A stretch of 64,000 nt of DNA from Rickettsia helvetica (GCF_963970025.1 NZ_OZ018776.1:868001-932000), one strand, 5' to 3'. Positions 24,813 to 34,470 are shown, counted from the stretch's first letter. Notes: generated by a model from the letters alone, not told the origin. Numbers and translations: made by a program.

Positions 24813-26144
24813 TAATCGTTTTACTATCTCTTTCCGATCAATCAAAGGTAAAACTCCTGCGATTTCTGGTCCTGATTCTCTGCCGGTTAAAGCAAGGCGA
24901 AGAGGTAAAAATAATTCCTTACTTTTCCTACCTGTTATATTTGTTATTTCTTTAATCCAAATGCTCCAGCTATCTTTAGTGATTTTACCTTTCGGTAATA
25001 ATTCTGCTGCTTGCTTTAAATATTCCTTATCTAAATTTAGATTTTGAACATTTGGAGTTTGATGACAAATTTCCCACCAGTCTTTTACATCACGTAATTT
25101 TTGTAAGTTAGGTCTTACCGATAACCAAAAATTTTCCTCAATATACTCGGCATCTATTTCTTTAAGGCGTTCTTTTACTTCATCAAAATCTAAATTTATA
25201 AGTAATTTATGATTTAGTCTTTCTAAATCTTCCGGCTGATAGATAGTTGGACTTTTAGAGAAACTACTTATCTCAAATTGATTTGCTAACTTCTCCATTG
25301 ATTTATAAGGCAAGATTTGTGCCGATGAACCAAGTAAACTAAAAAAGCTAGCAATTGCCATAGCTTCGAGCCCGATTGCTTTTCTAAGAGTTGCGATCTC
25401 AAACCCTCCCACTCGTTTAGAAATTTTCTCGTCTTTATTGATTATTAAACTCAAATGCCCAAAAACCGGCGGAATCTTATTTAATGCTTCAAACATCTGA
25501 ATTTGAATAGCGGTATTGCTCACGTGATCTTCACCCCTAATAATATGAGTAATATCATAATCAATATCGTCAATAACTGAGCATAACATATAGGTCATAC
25601 TACCGTCTGCTCTTATCACTATTGGATCGCTTAAAGTCTTGCCATTATATTTAACTTCGCCTTTGATCATATCATGCCAGCTAATCGGTTCATGATTTAT
25701 CAAAAATCTATAATGCGGTTTTCTTCCTTGTTCTATATATTTTTGTGTTTGCACTGAAGTTAGATTTAAACTAACACGGTCATAAATCGGTGGTAATCCC
25801 TTAGATAGTTGAAATTTACGCTTTAATTCTAGCTCTTCAGGAGTCTCATAGCAGGCATATAATCTTTTTTTGTTTAGTAATAGATTTTTGATTTCATCAT
25901 ATCTACTTAAACGGCTTAATTGGTTAAATGTTTGATCCCAATTAATATTTAAAAATTTTAGATCTTCCTCGATAACATCTTTATATTCCTGTTTACTACG
26001 CTCTAAATCCGTATCGTCAAATCTTAAAATAAACTGTCCGTTATGCTTCTTGGCATATAGCCAGTTAAGCAATGCTGCCCTGATATTACCAACATGTAAC
26101 ATACCGGTCGGTGACGGAGCAAATCGTGTTATAACTTTTGTCAT
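24798..26144 (-). CDS. gltX: glutamyl-tRNA synthetase
   Basis: A class I aminoacyl-tRNA synthetase that charges tRNA-Glu; in rickettsiae a GltX may also mischarge tRNA-Gln for later amidation. The HIGH-type motif reads PSPTGMLHVGN (10-20), and the KMSKS-type motif KISKR is near 240. The 448 residues are slightly shorter than typical (about 470). Rickettsiae carry two gltX paralogues and only one is in this window. The last codons (LTSFQ and stop) fall in a repeat arm, so the C-terminus was probably reset by repeat insertion. Confidence 0.93.
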   Translation of the reverse strand: MTKVITRFAPSPTGMLHVGNIRAALLNWLYAKKHNGQFILRFDDTDLERSKQEYKDVIEEDLKFLNINWDQTFNQLSRLSRYDEIKNLLLNKKRLYACYETPEELELKRKFQLSKGLPPIYDRVSLNLTSVQTQKYIEQGRKPHYRFLINHEPISWHDMIKGEVKYNGKTLSDPIVIRADGSMTYMLCSVIDDIDYDITHIIRGEDHVSNTAIQIQMFEALNKIPPVFGHLSLIINKDEKISKRVGGFEIATLRKAIGLEAMAIASFFSLLGSSAQILPYKSMEKLANQFEISSFSKSPTIYQPEDLERLNHKLLINLDFDEVKERLKEIDAEYIEENFWLSVRPNLQKLRDVKDWWEICHQTPNVQNLNLDKEYLKQAAELLPKGKITKDSWSIWIKEITNITGRKSKELFLPLRLALTGRESGPEIAGVLPLIDRKEIVKRLTSFQ

Positions 26145-26175
26145 TTTTACTTATTTTTTTAGTTAAAAGCAAGAT

Positions 26176-26210
26176 CGATGTCATTCCTGCGAAAGCAGGA
26201 ATCCATAGAG
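26176..26210. repeat. left arm of a GTCATTCCTGCG palindrome flanking a GIY-YIG relic
   Basis: GATGTCATTCCTGCGAAAGC followed by AGGAATCCATAGAG. It is the exact complement, over about 30 bases, of the arm at 26503-26540. The GIY-YIG pseudogene lies between them. Confidence 0.85.
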
Positions 26211-26484
26211 CTATTCAATTAAATCTTTCCATTCAGGATTAGTTTTTTCTATTAGTTCTGTTTTCTAACTACGCTTCCATTTTTTTAAGTTTTTTTCTCT
26301 TGTAAGTGCTTCTTGAATGTCAGTAAATTCTTCTGTATAAACAAGTTTTGTAATATTATACTTTAAGGTAAAACCTTTTATTATTTTTTGTTTATGTTCA
26401 TAAACACGACGTATTATAATTGTTAGTAATACCAACATATAAAGTGCCATTCTTGTTAGAGCATAATATATATACCCAATACAT
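26211..26484 (-). pseudogene. GIY-YIG nuclease (UPF0213-like), frameshifted, in the loop of a palindrome
   Basis: Starting at ATG 26484 the first frame reads MYWVYILCSNKNGTLYVGIT, the GIY-YIG core. A shift near 26405-26430 leads to RRVYEHKQKIIKGFTLKYNI, then the frame meets an in-frame TAG (about 26264-26266) and continues KTELIEKTNPEWKDLIE to a TAG at 26211. The joined protein is about 90 residues, the usual size for single-domain GIY-YIG proteins. Both flanks are complementary arms of one palindromic repeat, so the gene lies where other copies have only a short AT-rich loop. A less damaged relative with the same arrangement is at 63658. Confidence 0.85.
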
Positions 26485-26502
26485 TTTTGTTTTTTAGTTT
26501 TA

Positions 26503-26540
26503 TTTTATGGATTCCTGCTTTCGCAGGAATGACATCCTCT
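26503..26540. repeat. right arm of the palindrome flanking the GIY-YIG relic
   Basis: TATGGATTCCTGCTTTCGCA followed by GGAATGACATCC, complementary to 26176-26210. The two arms are separated by about 290 bases that consist of the GIY-YIG gene plus a short AT-rich leader. Confidence 0.85.
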
Positions 26541-26545
26541 TACGC

Positions 26546-28870
26546 TTATTTCTTCTCTAACTTCGCCTTATTGTCTTCAATTAGCTGCATTGCATCATCT
26601 AAGCTTAAATTTAGAAAATCATATTTTTTAGGTATTGAAATAAATTTCCCTGTATATTTTATGTAAGGACCGAATTTACCGTATCCTATCATAATTTCCT
26701 CGCTGCTATCTTTATGAATACCGATTTTAAGCGGTAAGCTTAGAAGCTTTAATGCTATATCAAGTGTGATGTCGCTTTGGTTCAAGCTAGCAGGTATGGG
26801 GCTACGTTTCGGCTTTACTTTGCCTTCTTGTTCGCCGTGTTGAATATAAGGTCCGTAAGGTCCTTTTTTCAGATATATTTCTATCCCGTCTTTATCCGTA
26901 CCTAAAACTTTATTCTCATTAGGAGTAGCGGAAGGCTCGCCTTCATTCTCGTTATTATCGTTACCGCTCACAATAGATTTTCTAAAAGTACATTCAGGGT
27001 AATTGCTACATGCTAAAAACGCCCCGAACTTACCAAGCTTTAAGCTAAGCTCGCCTGTTTTACATGATGGACAAATTTTAGATTCTTTATTCTCACCGAA
27101 CAAGTGATAATCAAGAGCTTTCTGTACATAGCTAATAATCTCGGTTATTTTTTGCTCGTTCACCGATTCAATATTATGGTTAAAACCGCTCCAAAAATTA
27201 TTTAAGGCAGCCTTCCACTCAAGTTTGCCGGCTGCTATTTCGTCTAATTCATTTTCAAGTCCTGCAGTAAAATCATATTCAACATATTTTTTGAAAAAAC
27301 CAACTAAAAATACCGTTACCAAACGTCCAAGCTCTTCAGGTATAAATCGTTTTTTCTCAAGAGAAACATATTTTCGATCTTGTAAAACCGATAAAATACT
27401 AGCATAGGTTGAAGGACGACCAAGCCCAAACTCTTCAAGTTTTTTCACTAAACTTGCTTCCGAATATCTTGGAGGCGGTTCGGTAAAATGCTGATTCGGA
27501 ATAACTTCTTTAGTTTTAAGCTGTTCTTGCTCTTTTAAAGGCGGTAGCATCTTATTTTCTTCTTCAGCCTCATCGTCTACACTTTCACGATAAACCTTAT
27601 AAAATCCGTCAAATGCTATAGTCGATCCGTTTGCTTTTGCCAAATATTCTTTATTGTCTGAAGCTAAATTTGCAACTACCAAATTCATTATCACATTTTC
27701 CATTTGGCAGGCTATAGTTCTTTTCCAAATTAGTTCATAGAGTTTATAATAATCCTTTTCTAGCTTTTCTTTTAAGCTATCTGGAGTATAAGTGATATTT
27801 GTCGGTCTTATTGCTTCATGAGCTTCTTGAGCATTTTTTACTTTGGATTTATAAATTCTAGGGTTAGTCGGTAAATATTTATCGCCGTAACTTTTATCGA
27901 TTAACTTGCGTATATCTGCTATTGCATCATTTGATAATGTAACGCCGTCGGTTCTCATATAGGTAATAAGCCCTATAGTTTCCTTACCTATATCAACGCC
28001 CTCATAAAGTTTTTGTGCTATTTGTATGGTTTTTTTAGCACTAAAACCTAATTTTCTTGCTGCTTCTTGTTGCAGTGATGAAGTAATAAAAGGAGGTTGA
28101 GGTTGACGTTTTTGTTGTTTCTTTTCTATCCTATCAACATGAAATTTTTGTGATTTTAATTTTTCGGTTAAATCTTTGGCATCTTTTTCATTAATAATTG
28201 AGAATTTTTCTAACTTCTGATCGTTTATATGAGTCAATTTAGCAGTAAATAGTTCGTTATTATTATTTTGCATTTTAAGGCTAATATCCCAATATTCTTC
28301 TGACTTAAAACGCTCTATTTCATCTTCTCGCTCACATATTAATCGCAGAGCCACGGACTGCACACGTCCCGCCGATTTACATCCCGGTAACTTACGCCAT
28401 AAAAGAGGTGAAAGGGTAAAGCCGACTAAATAGTCTAAAGCTCTTCTTGCTTGTTGGGCATTGACTAAGTTAGTGTCAAGTTTTCTAGGGTTCTCAACGG
28501 CATGAATAATTGCTTTTTTAGTGATCTCATTAAAGGCTACCCTTTTGAAAAAATTATCGGATTTAACCTTATTTTTTTCTTTTATTACCTCTGCAACATG
28601 CCATGAGATAGATTCACCCTCACGATCAGGATCGGTTGCAAGATATACTGCATCAGCTTTTTTAGCATCTTTAACTATGGCATCTACATATTTACCGGCT
28701 TTATCGGAAATATCATATTTCATTGCAAAATTTTCATCAGGTAACACAGAGCCTTTTTTAGAAGGTAAATCTCTGATATGACCGAATGATGCAATGACCT
28801 TAAACTCATCACCTAAATATTTATTTATTGTTTTTGCCTTTGCCGGCGATTCTACTATTACTAATTTCAT
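26546..28870 (-). CDS. topA: DNA topoisomerase I
   Basis: Type IA topoisomerase that relaxes negative supercoils. The 774 residues have an N-terminal TOPRIM domain (VESPAKAKTI and the metal-binding DPDREGE near 80-86), the core with active-site tyrosine 304 in LITYMRTDG, a single four-cysteine zinc finger (CPSC ... CSNYPEC, about 620-650), and two C-terminal repeats marked KKGPYGPYIQ and GYGKFGPYIKY. Length and motif order are normal. Confidence 0.96.
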   Translation of the reverse strand: MKLVIVESPAKAKTINKYLGDEFKVIASFGHIRDLPSKKGSVLPDENFAMKYDISDKAGKYVDAIVKDAKKADAVYLATDPDREGESISWHVAEVIKEKNKVKSDNFFKRVAFNEITKKAIIHAVENPRKLDTNLVNAQQARRALDYLVGFTLSPLLWRKLPGCKSAGRVQSVALRLICEREDEIERFKSEEYWDISLKMQNNNNELFTAKLTHINDQKLEKFSIINEKDAKDLTEKLKSQKFHVDRIEKKQQKRQPQPPFITSSLQQEAARKLGFSAKKTIQIAQKLYEGVDIGKETIGLITYMRTDGVTLSNDAIADIRKLIDKSYGDKYLPTNPRIYKSKVKNAQEAHEAIRPTNITYTPDSLKEKLEKDYYKLYELIWKRTIACQMENVIMNLVVANLASDNKEYLAKANGSTIAFDGFYKVYRESVDDEAEEENKMLPPLKEQEQLKTKEVIPNQHFTEPPPRYSEASLVKKLEEFGLGRPSTYASILSVLQDRKYVSLEKKRFIPEELGRLVTVFLVGFFKKYVEYDFTAGLENELDEIAAGKLEWKAALNNFWSGFNHNIESVNEQKITEIISYVQKALDYHLFGENKESKICPSCKTGELSLKLGKFGAFLACSNYPECTFRKSIVSGNDNNENEGEPSATPNENKVLGTDKDGIEIYLKKGPYGPYIQHGEQEGKVKPKRSPIPASLNQSDITLDIALKLLSLPLKIGIHKDSSEEIMIGYGKFGPYIKYTGKFISIPKKYDFLNLSLDDAMQLIEDNKAKLEKK

Positions 28871-28942
28871 CTATGATTATTTTTTGTTATATAATTTGAT
28901 TATAAAAATAATTACTCTATATTGTTTGCATAACTCTTGACT

Positions 28943-29062
28943 ATGTCATTCCTGTGAAAGCAGGAATCCAGTCACTAACAAGTATAAACACACTAAGTTT
29001 TTAAAATTAAAAGCTCAAATAATTTCGCTTTTTTCTAGATTTCCCCCTACGCGGGAATGACA
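28943..29062. repeat. GTCATTCCTGTG-type palindromic repeat
   Basis: Left arm TGTCATTCCTGTGAAAGCAG followed by GAATCCAG; right arm CTAGATTTCCCCCTACGCGG followed by GAATGACAT, with an AT-rich loop of about 65 bases. It lies between topA and dprA, which run the same way. Confidence 0.7.
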
Positions 29063-29069
29063 TAAAGCA

Positions 29070-30224
29070 TTAGGGATAAACTAATGATATTTTATTACCG
29101 GCGTGATGCAGTGCTTTGCCGGCGAGTTCTAATTCTAATATTACCGTATATATAATAGGAAGCGGTAATTCTGTTTCTTTTTGTAAATATTCAAAATCTA
29201 TAGGTACTGCCGATAATAATTCCAATATAGCAGTACGCTCCTTTTGTGACGGTTCTTTAACATATCTCGTATTTAGTGTTCCTAGCTCAACAAAATCCTT
29301 AAATAATCCATCATCTTTTTTCATAAATTCTTCATATTGTGGTAAATTAGCTACAATATCATCTACTGACTCCACTAAATATGCTCCCTCTCTAATCAAT
29401 TTATTTGTACCTTGACATCTTGGATCTAAAGGAAAGCCGGGAACGGCAAATATTTCCCTATTTTGTTCAAGTGCAAATTTTGCAGTTATTAATGAACCGG
29501 ATTTTAAGCTTGCTTCTACTACCACTACTCCTAAGGCTAGTCCCGATATTATCCTATTACGCTGTGGAAAATGTTTTTCAAGCGGTGTAGAGCCGATAGG
29601 TAACTCAGCTAATATTAAACCTTCTTCTGCTAAATTTTCAAATAGTTTTTTATTTTCCGGTGGATATACATGATCAATACCGCCTGCAATAACTCCGATA
29701 GTTTGAGAAATTGCTGCTTGATGTACACTGCTATCTATTCCTCGTGCTAAACCTGAAACGGTTATATAACCTTCTTTTACTAAATCATTTGTAATTTTAT
29801 GCGCAAAGCTTCTTCCGTTTGCAGAAGCGTTTCTTGCACCTACTATTGCAACGCATTTATTATGATTTAATAACTCTATATTACCTTTATAGCTTAATAT
29901 TGGTGGTGGATCATAAATTTCAAGTAACAATTTTGAATATTCCGGAGATTTATATGTGCTGATCTTAGCATTGTCTTTTTCGAGAAGCTCTAACTCTTTT
30001 TCAGCATCACTTTTACTAAAAATTTTAATTGGTTTTGACTTGCCGCCTCGCAATGAAAAATCCGGAGCGTTATCTATTGCAGTTGCTGCATCACCGAATA
30101 ATTTAATTAAACTAAAGAAAGTTTTAGGACCGATATTTTCACTCCTAATAAGACGTAAAATATTAATTGTTTCAAGACTATAAGAAGTTTTAGAATTAGA
30201 GACAGAAAATAATTCTTTTAGCAT
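29070..30224 (-). CDS. dprA: DprA, DNA-processing protein (RecA loader)
   Basis: DprA binds incoming single-stranded DNA and loads RecA in natural transformation. The 384 residues have an N-terminal helical region, the Rossmann-like core with VAIVGARNASANGRSFA, GLARGIDSSVHQAA, GVIAGGIDHVYPPENKKL and ITAKFALEQNREIFAVPGFP, and a winged-helix end (about 320-384). Length is normal and there is no damage. Its intactness contrasts with the broken comM at 13630. Confidence 0.94.
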   Translation of the reverse strand: MLKELFSVSNSKTSYSLETINILRLIRSENIGPKTFFSLIKLFGDAATAIDNAPDFSLRGGKSKPIKIFSKSDAEKELELLEKDNAKISTYKSPEYSKLLLEIYDPPPILSYKGNIELLNHNKCVAIVGARNASANGRSFAHKITNDLVKEGYITVSGLARGIDSSVHQAAISQTIGVIAGGIDHVYPPENKKLFENLAEEGLILAELPIGSTPLEKHFPQRNRIISGLALGVVVVEASLKSGSLITAKFALEQNREIFAVPGFPLDPRCQGTNKLIREGAYLVESVDDIVANLPQYEEFMKKDDGLFKDFVELGTLNTRYVKEPSQKERTAILELLSAVPIDFEYLQKETELPLPIIYTVILELELAGKALHHAGNKISLVYP

Positions 30225-30286
30225 TATTTAGGGTTATTTGATATGGGTTAGGGTTTTTCTTACATAAGTGGAGTGTTATTGCTAGG

Positions 30287-30412
30287 TAGACGAAGTTTAA
30301 TTTAAAAAAGAGCAAGGCGTTTCATATTTTTTGACCGCAGCATAGATAACCTATGGAGGATCAAAAAATATATGAAACAACGACGCCAATTTTTCAAATT
30401 AAACGAGTATAC
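30287..30412. repeat. Rickettsia palindromic element, same family as 11371-11495
   Basis: Arms: TAGACGAAGTTTAATTTAAAA followed by AAGAGCAAGGCG at the left, and CGCCAATTTTTCAAATTAAACGAGTATA at the right. The centre holds an inner palindrome, TTTCATATTTTTTGA ... TCAAAAAATATATGAAA. Its right end touches the stop codon of the peroxiredoxin gene. Confidence 0.75.
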
Positions 30413-31020
30413 TATAATTTCTCGGCATGTGAGCTTAAATAATGTGCTATACCCTCATGTGATGGGGTAATTGCTTCCTCACCTTTATGCCAGCCGGCAG
30501 GACAAACTTCGCCGTGCTTTTGATGATGAGTTAAAGCATCGATTACTTTTAATATATAATTAATATCACGACCTATAGGTAAGTCGTTAACTAGCATGTG
30601 ACGTACTATGAAATCCTTATCAATTAAAAAAGTTCCACGCAAAGCAACACCGTCTTCATTAAGTACATTATATTTTGAAGAAATATCCTTTTTTATATCG
30701 GAAACCATTGGGAATTGTACTTGTCCAAGTCCGCCTTTATTATGCGGAGTATTTTTCCAAGCTAAATGGCTAAAATGAGAATCAACGCTAACAGCTACTA
30801 CTTTAGTACGTCTTTCAGTAAATTCACCAAGCTTATTATGAAATGCTATAATTTCCGATGGACAAACAAAAGTAAAATCTAGGGGATAAAAAAATAACAC
30901 TATATTATCCCCTGCAGCATAATCGCTAAGTTTAAACTCATCGTCTATATTATTATTAGGCATAATAGCTTTAGCTGTAAAATCCGGAGCAGTTTTGCCG
31001 ACAAATACTGACATATTCAT
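30412..31020 (-). CDS. 2-Cys peroxiredoxin (AhpC/TSA family)
   Basis: Thiol peroxidase that detoxifies hydrogen and organic peroxides. The peroxidatic cysteine lies in YPLDFTFVCPSE (C53 from the first methionine) and the resolving cysteine in GEVCPAGWHKGEE near 173, so it is a typical two-cysteine enzyme. The YPLDFTFVCP block is that of the Prx1/AhpC subfamily. Either of two close methionines (positions 1 and 3) could start the protein. No ahpF is adjacent, so it probably uses thioredoxin. Confidence 0.92.
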   Translation of the reverse strand: MNMSVFVGKTAPDFTAKAIMPNNNIDDEFKLSDYAAGDNIVLFFYPLDFTFVCPSEIIAFHNKLGEFTERRTKVVAVSVDSHFSHLAWKNTPHNKGGLGQVQFPMVSDIKKDISSKYNVLNEDGVALRGTFLIDKDFIVRHMLVNDLPIGRDINYILKVIDALTHHQKHGEVCPAGWHKGEEAITPSHEGIAHYLSSHAEKL

Positions 31021-31095
31021 AACCTTTTATTAATTAATAATCTGATATGATATATAAAACTAATTATTATTACAATAATAAATCTTTATAAATTG

Positions 31096-32031
31096 CTACT
31101 TATCTATTTTTTTTTCCGAAGAAGCTTTTAATTGGTTAAATATAGTTAACGCTCCGGTTACAAAACTACTCGGTTCTGAAAGGTTTGCAGGTAAAATTAC
31201 GGTATTGGTATCTTTAGCCAAATTACCGAACGCACTAATATATTGTTCGGCTATTTTAAGAGCTACTGCATCACTTCCTCCCGTTTTTTGTACGGCAGCT
31301 GCGACAATCTCAATACTATTTGCCGTAGCGGTAGCGACTAAACCGATTGCCTCAGCTTCACCTTTTGCTCTATTAACTTGATCGGTATAAGAAGCTTCTG
31401 AATTCAGTACGATTTGTGCTTTTTCACCTTCTGCATGATTAATTTTTGCTTGTCTATTACCTTCTGATTCTAGAATTTGAGCTCTTTTTTGACGCTCCGC
31501 CGCTACCTGCAATTCCATAGCTTTAAGTATAGTTTGCGGAGGTTGAATATCTTTAATTTCATAACGCATACATTGTATGCCCCAATTTATAGCAGCCTGA
31601 TTAATAGCTGCTACAATTGCTACATTTAAAGTTTCGCGTTCTTCAAAAGTTCTATCTAAAGGGAGTTTACCGATTTCCGAACGCATAGTAGTTTGAGCAA
31701 GCTGTGTTATGGCATAGTAAGGATTATTAACTCCATAAGATGCTGCCATTGGATCAATGATCTTAACATATAAAACACCATCAATAGATAATGTTACGTT
31801 ATCGTTTGAAATAGCTGTTTGAGCGGTAACATCTATGGCTTCTTCTTTTAAAGTATGTTTGTATGCTACTCTTTGAATGACAGGGATTAGTAAATTTAAA
31901 CCAGGCTGCAGTACCTTATCGAATTTTCCGAGTTTTTCTACTACCCATGCTTGTTGTTGTGGTACAACTTTAACCATTTGTATTATAACTAAAATCGCTA
32001 TAATACTGAAAATTAATAATGCATATTCCAT
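31096..32031 (-). CDS. SPFH/Band 7 membrane protein (stomatin/QmcA-like)
   Basis: The 311 residues have one N-terminal membrane segment (about 3-20), then a Band 7 domain (VPQQQAWVVEKLGKFDKVLQ ... LKEEAIDVTAQTAISNDNV), and a helical region rich in A, E, Q and K (ERQKRAQILESEGNRQA) that drives oligomerisation. This matches QmcA/stomatin proteins, thought to organise membrane microdomains and modulate FtsH-type proteolysis. A NfeD partner, often adjacent, is absent. It stands alone between the peroxiredoxin gene and a relic. Confidence 0.9.
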   Translation of the reverse strand: MEYALLIFSIIAILVIIQMVKVVPQQQAWVVEKLGKFDKVLQPGLNLLIPVIQRVAYKHTLKEEAIDVTAQTAISNDNVTLSIDGVLYVKIIDPMAASYGVNNPYYAITQLAQTTMRSEIGKLPLDRTFEERETLNVAIVAAINQAAINWGIQCMRYEIKDIQPPQTILKAMELQVAAERQKRAQILESEGNRQAKINHAEGEKAQIVLNSEASYTDQVNRAKGEAEAIGLVATATANSIEIVAAAVQKTGGSDAVALKIAEQYISAFGNLAKDTNTVILPANLSEPSSFVTGALTIFNQLKASSEKKIDK

Positions 32032-32093
32032 AATTCAATACCTTTTTTTATTTCCACTCTATATTATTTTTAATTATAAAAAAAGGATTTAAG

Positions 32094-32342
32094 TTAAACG
32101 GTACTTAAATTATATATTTTTTTATCAATAAAATGGGTTTTAATTACTTTGAGTAAAGAAAGAATGCTTGAATATTCTTCAAGTTGTTCATTTACATTTT
32201 TTATCTCATTTAAGCACTATTAAAATCTTTCTGTAATAAATAAGTTTCAGCAGCTTTATTTTGTTCTAGTGTTTTAAGTAAAATATTTTGTAAAAATCTA
32301 TAATAATAGTCGTCTAGTTTAGGTATATCAGATATAATGGTA
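32094..32342 (-). pseudogene. small helical protein gene, frameshifted, unknown family
   Basis: Minus-strand frames join to a coherent helical peptide: IPKLDDYYYRFLQNILLKTL, then EQNKAAETYLLQKDFNSA, a shift near 32215, then LNEIKNVNEQLEEYSSILSL and a stop at 32094. Composition is that of a helical or coiled-coil protein of about 80 residues. No start codon is obvious at the 5' side. I do not recognise it; it may be the tail of a longer lost gene. Confidence 0.4.
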
Positions 32343-32401
32343 AATCATATAATTATTGAGATCTTAATTTATATATAAATTTTTTAATAATTCAATAATT
32401 T

Positions 32402-33970
32402 TTAACTAGATTTACATATACTTAAGTCTTTATCTATTATGTCGGAATCTATATTTAAACAGTCAAGGATTGAATGAAATACATAATCATGGCTAATCTC
32501 GGTATTAGCATAATTTTTAATTGAAGATACTGATTCAGGATATTTGGCTTGAAAATCATCTGATACCCAAACTATAAGAGGTACGGTTATTTGTTCTGCA
32601 AGTAGTGGACCACCGTGACCGTAATAACCATTTTCTCCTAGTGATTCGCCGTGATCGGATACATATAATAAAAATGCATTTTTATCTTTAAGCAAATCTA
32701 TTAAATTAGATAAAAAAAAATCGGTATATAAAATAGAGTTATCATAACTGTTAACTAAAGCAAGCTTATCGCAATCACTTGCATCCCCCTTAACCTTAAT
32801 AGGGCAGGTAGGGGTGAAATGTTCAAACTCTTTTGGATATCTCGCATTATAGTTCCAATGGCTGCCGGAAGTGTGAACTACTAAAAATTGTTTCTTTGAG
32901 TTTGTTATTATTTCTTTTATAAAAGGCAATATTTTTTCATCATGATCATTTAAAGAGAATAGGGCAGAGCCGCCCGGTACTATAGTAAAATTAACGTCAT
33001 TATATATATTACTGAGGTCAAAATTTGCAAAACTCCTCATTAAAGTTTGAGTACCAATCCAGGTAGTATTAAAGCCAAGATTTGTTAAAATTGATAAAAA
33101 GCTGTTCTCTTGTCTACTATTTTCAATGTGACTTGCAGGATAACGCGAAAGTAAAGACGGTACGGAAAGATAGGTAAGGTTAGAAGAAGATTGAGCTTTG
33201 AAAGAAATTAGGTTTTGAGCAGTCTTTAAGTAAGGAGTCGTATCTCTTTCATAACCGTTAATACCGAAATGATCAAATCTTGCTGATTCTCCTATAACTA
33301 AAACGCCTATAATATCGGCGTCAGAGTTATCTATAAAATTATATTGTTTGCTAATATCTATACATGCATAATTTTTATCACCGAAATTTCCAGCAAAATT
33401 AAGGTAGCTATTATGTAAATACTGAATGGGAAAATAATTTTTTAGTATCTTAAATGAAGGAGTAATAATATTATATACAAAAATAAGTAAGCAAGCGGCA
33501 GATAATAGTTTTATTACAAATGATTTAGAATTTTCGGCGGCAAAAGATTTGAGAGTATAACAACAGGTAAAAAGGCAAAAAATTATCCATATTATTAACT
33601 TAATGCTGGTTAATTCATAAACTTCGTTTAAATCCGTTGAGAAAAAACTACCTATTACTTGTTTAGTAGGATTGATTTTGAAGAAATAAATGTAATAACT
33701 AGCAATAGCGGATGTTATAAATAAAAACCCCACGCCGATTTTTAATACTAATCTATGTACGCTAAGACCGAAAAATGTTATAAAAGAAAATATATAAATA
33801 TAACAAAAATCTTTTGATAACTCTAATATCCCTCTAAAGATCGTTGCTTTATAATAATCAAATTTATAAATCAATATTGCGGTATTAAATAATAAATAAT
33901 AAATAAAGGCTAAAATCGCCGATAATTTAATTAATTTGATATCTATGTGTTTTTGGATATTTTTTAGCAT
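32402..33970 (-). CDS. phosphoethanolamine transferase, EptA-like
   Basis: Membrane sulfatase-fold enzymes of this type add phosphoethanolamine to lipid A or LPS core in the periplasm. The 522 residues have about five N-terminal helices (to about 170) and a C-terminal hydrolase domain with the nucleophile motif GVLVIGESARFDHFGINGYE, where the usual catalytic residue is threonine (GETAR); here it is serine, which is also seen in this superfamily. Metal ligands are in LLYVSDHGESLGENGYYGHG. The start overlaps nothing and faces ruvX divergently. Confidence 0.85.
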   Translation of the reverse strand: MLKNIQKHIDIKLIKLSAILAFIYYLLFNTAILIYKFDYYKATIFRGILELSKDFCYIYIFSFITFFGLSVHRLVLKIGVGFLFITSAIASYYIYFFKINPTKQVIGSFFSTDLNEVYELTSIKLIIWIIFCLFTCCYTLKSFAAENSKSFVIKLLSAACLLIFVYNIITPSFKILKNYFPIQYLHNSYLNFAGNFGDKNYACIDISKQYNFIDNSDADIIGVLVIGESARFDHFGINGYERDTTPYLKTAQNLISFKAQSSSNLTYLSVPSLLSRYPASHIENSRQENSFLSILTNLGFNTTWIGTQTLMRSFANFDLSNIYNDVNFTIVPGGSALFSLNDHDEKILPFIKEIITNSKKQFLVVHTSGSHWNYNARYPKEFEHFTPTCPIKVKGDASDCDKLALVNSYDNSILYTDFFLSNLIDLLKDKNAFLLYVSDHGESLGENGYYGHGGPLLAEQITVPLIVWVSDDFQAKYPESVSSIKNYANTEISHDYVFHSILDCLNIDSDIIDKDLSICKSS

Positions 33971-34005
33971 ATATAATAATTAATAAAGTAATTTTTATAA
34001 CTATC

Positions 34006-34470
34006 ATGATCATAAAAAATCTTCAAGAATTTTATCGGCTTTTAATACCAAATGCTCCGCTTATCGCTATTGACTACGGAAGCAAAAAATTAGGAATCGC
34101 ATTATCTAATCAAGAACGTAGTATTGCTATGCCCTTAAATACTATAACCGAGATAAATAAAAAGATTGTTATTACTTCCTTGCTTAATATCATTGAAAAA
34201 TATAAAGTTTGCGGTGTTGTAATAGGTCTACCGATTGATATGAGCGGAGCAGTAACGGAGCAAACAAATATAGTGATGAAATTTGCAGAAGAGTTAACAA
34301 AATCTATAAACTTGCCTATATACTTACAAGATGAAAGACTAACTACAAAAGCTGCAAATAATTTTCTTAAATCATTCGGCGTTAAAAGAAAAGACCGTAA
34401 TAATAATGATGATGCCGTAGCTGCTAGTATGATCCTTGAAACTGTGCTTGATTCTATAAAAAATATTTAA
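34006..34470 (+). CDS. ruvX: RuvX/YqgF, pre-16S rRNA nuclease / putative Holliday junction resolvase
   Basis: YqgF is an RNase H-fold nuclease needed for 16S rRNA 5'-end maturation. The 154 residues include AIDYGSKKLGIALS with the first acidic catalytic residue (D23), GVVIGLPIDMSG, YLQDERLTT and the last acidic pair in NNDDAVAASMIL. Length is normal. Confidence 0.92.
   Translation: MIIKNLQEFYRLLIPNAPLIAIDYGSKKLGIALSNQERSIAMPLNTITEINKKIVITSLLNIIEKYKVCGVVIGLPIDMSGAVTEQTNIVMKFAEELTKSINLPIYLQDERLTTKAANNFLKSFGVKRKDRNNNDDAVAASMILETVLDSIKNI

Noticed and set aside
26176..26540. CRISPR-like interpretation of the recurring palindromes
   Set aside because: The repeats are dispersed, not regularly spaced, and no cas genes or spacer series are present.
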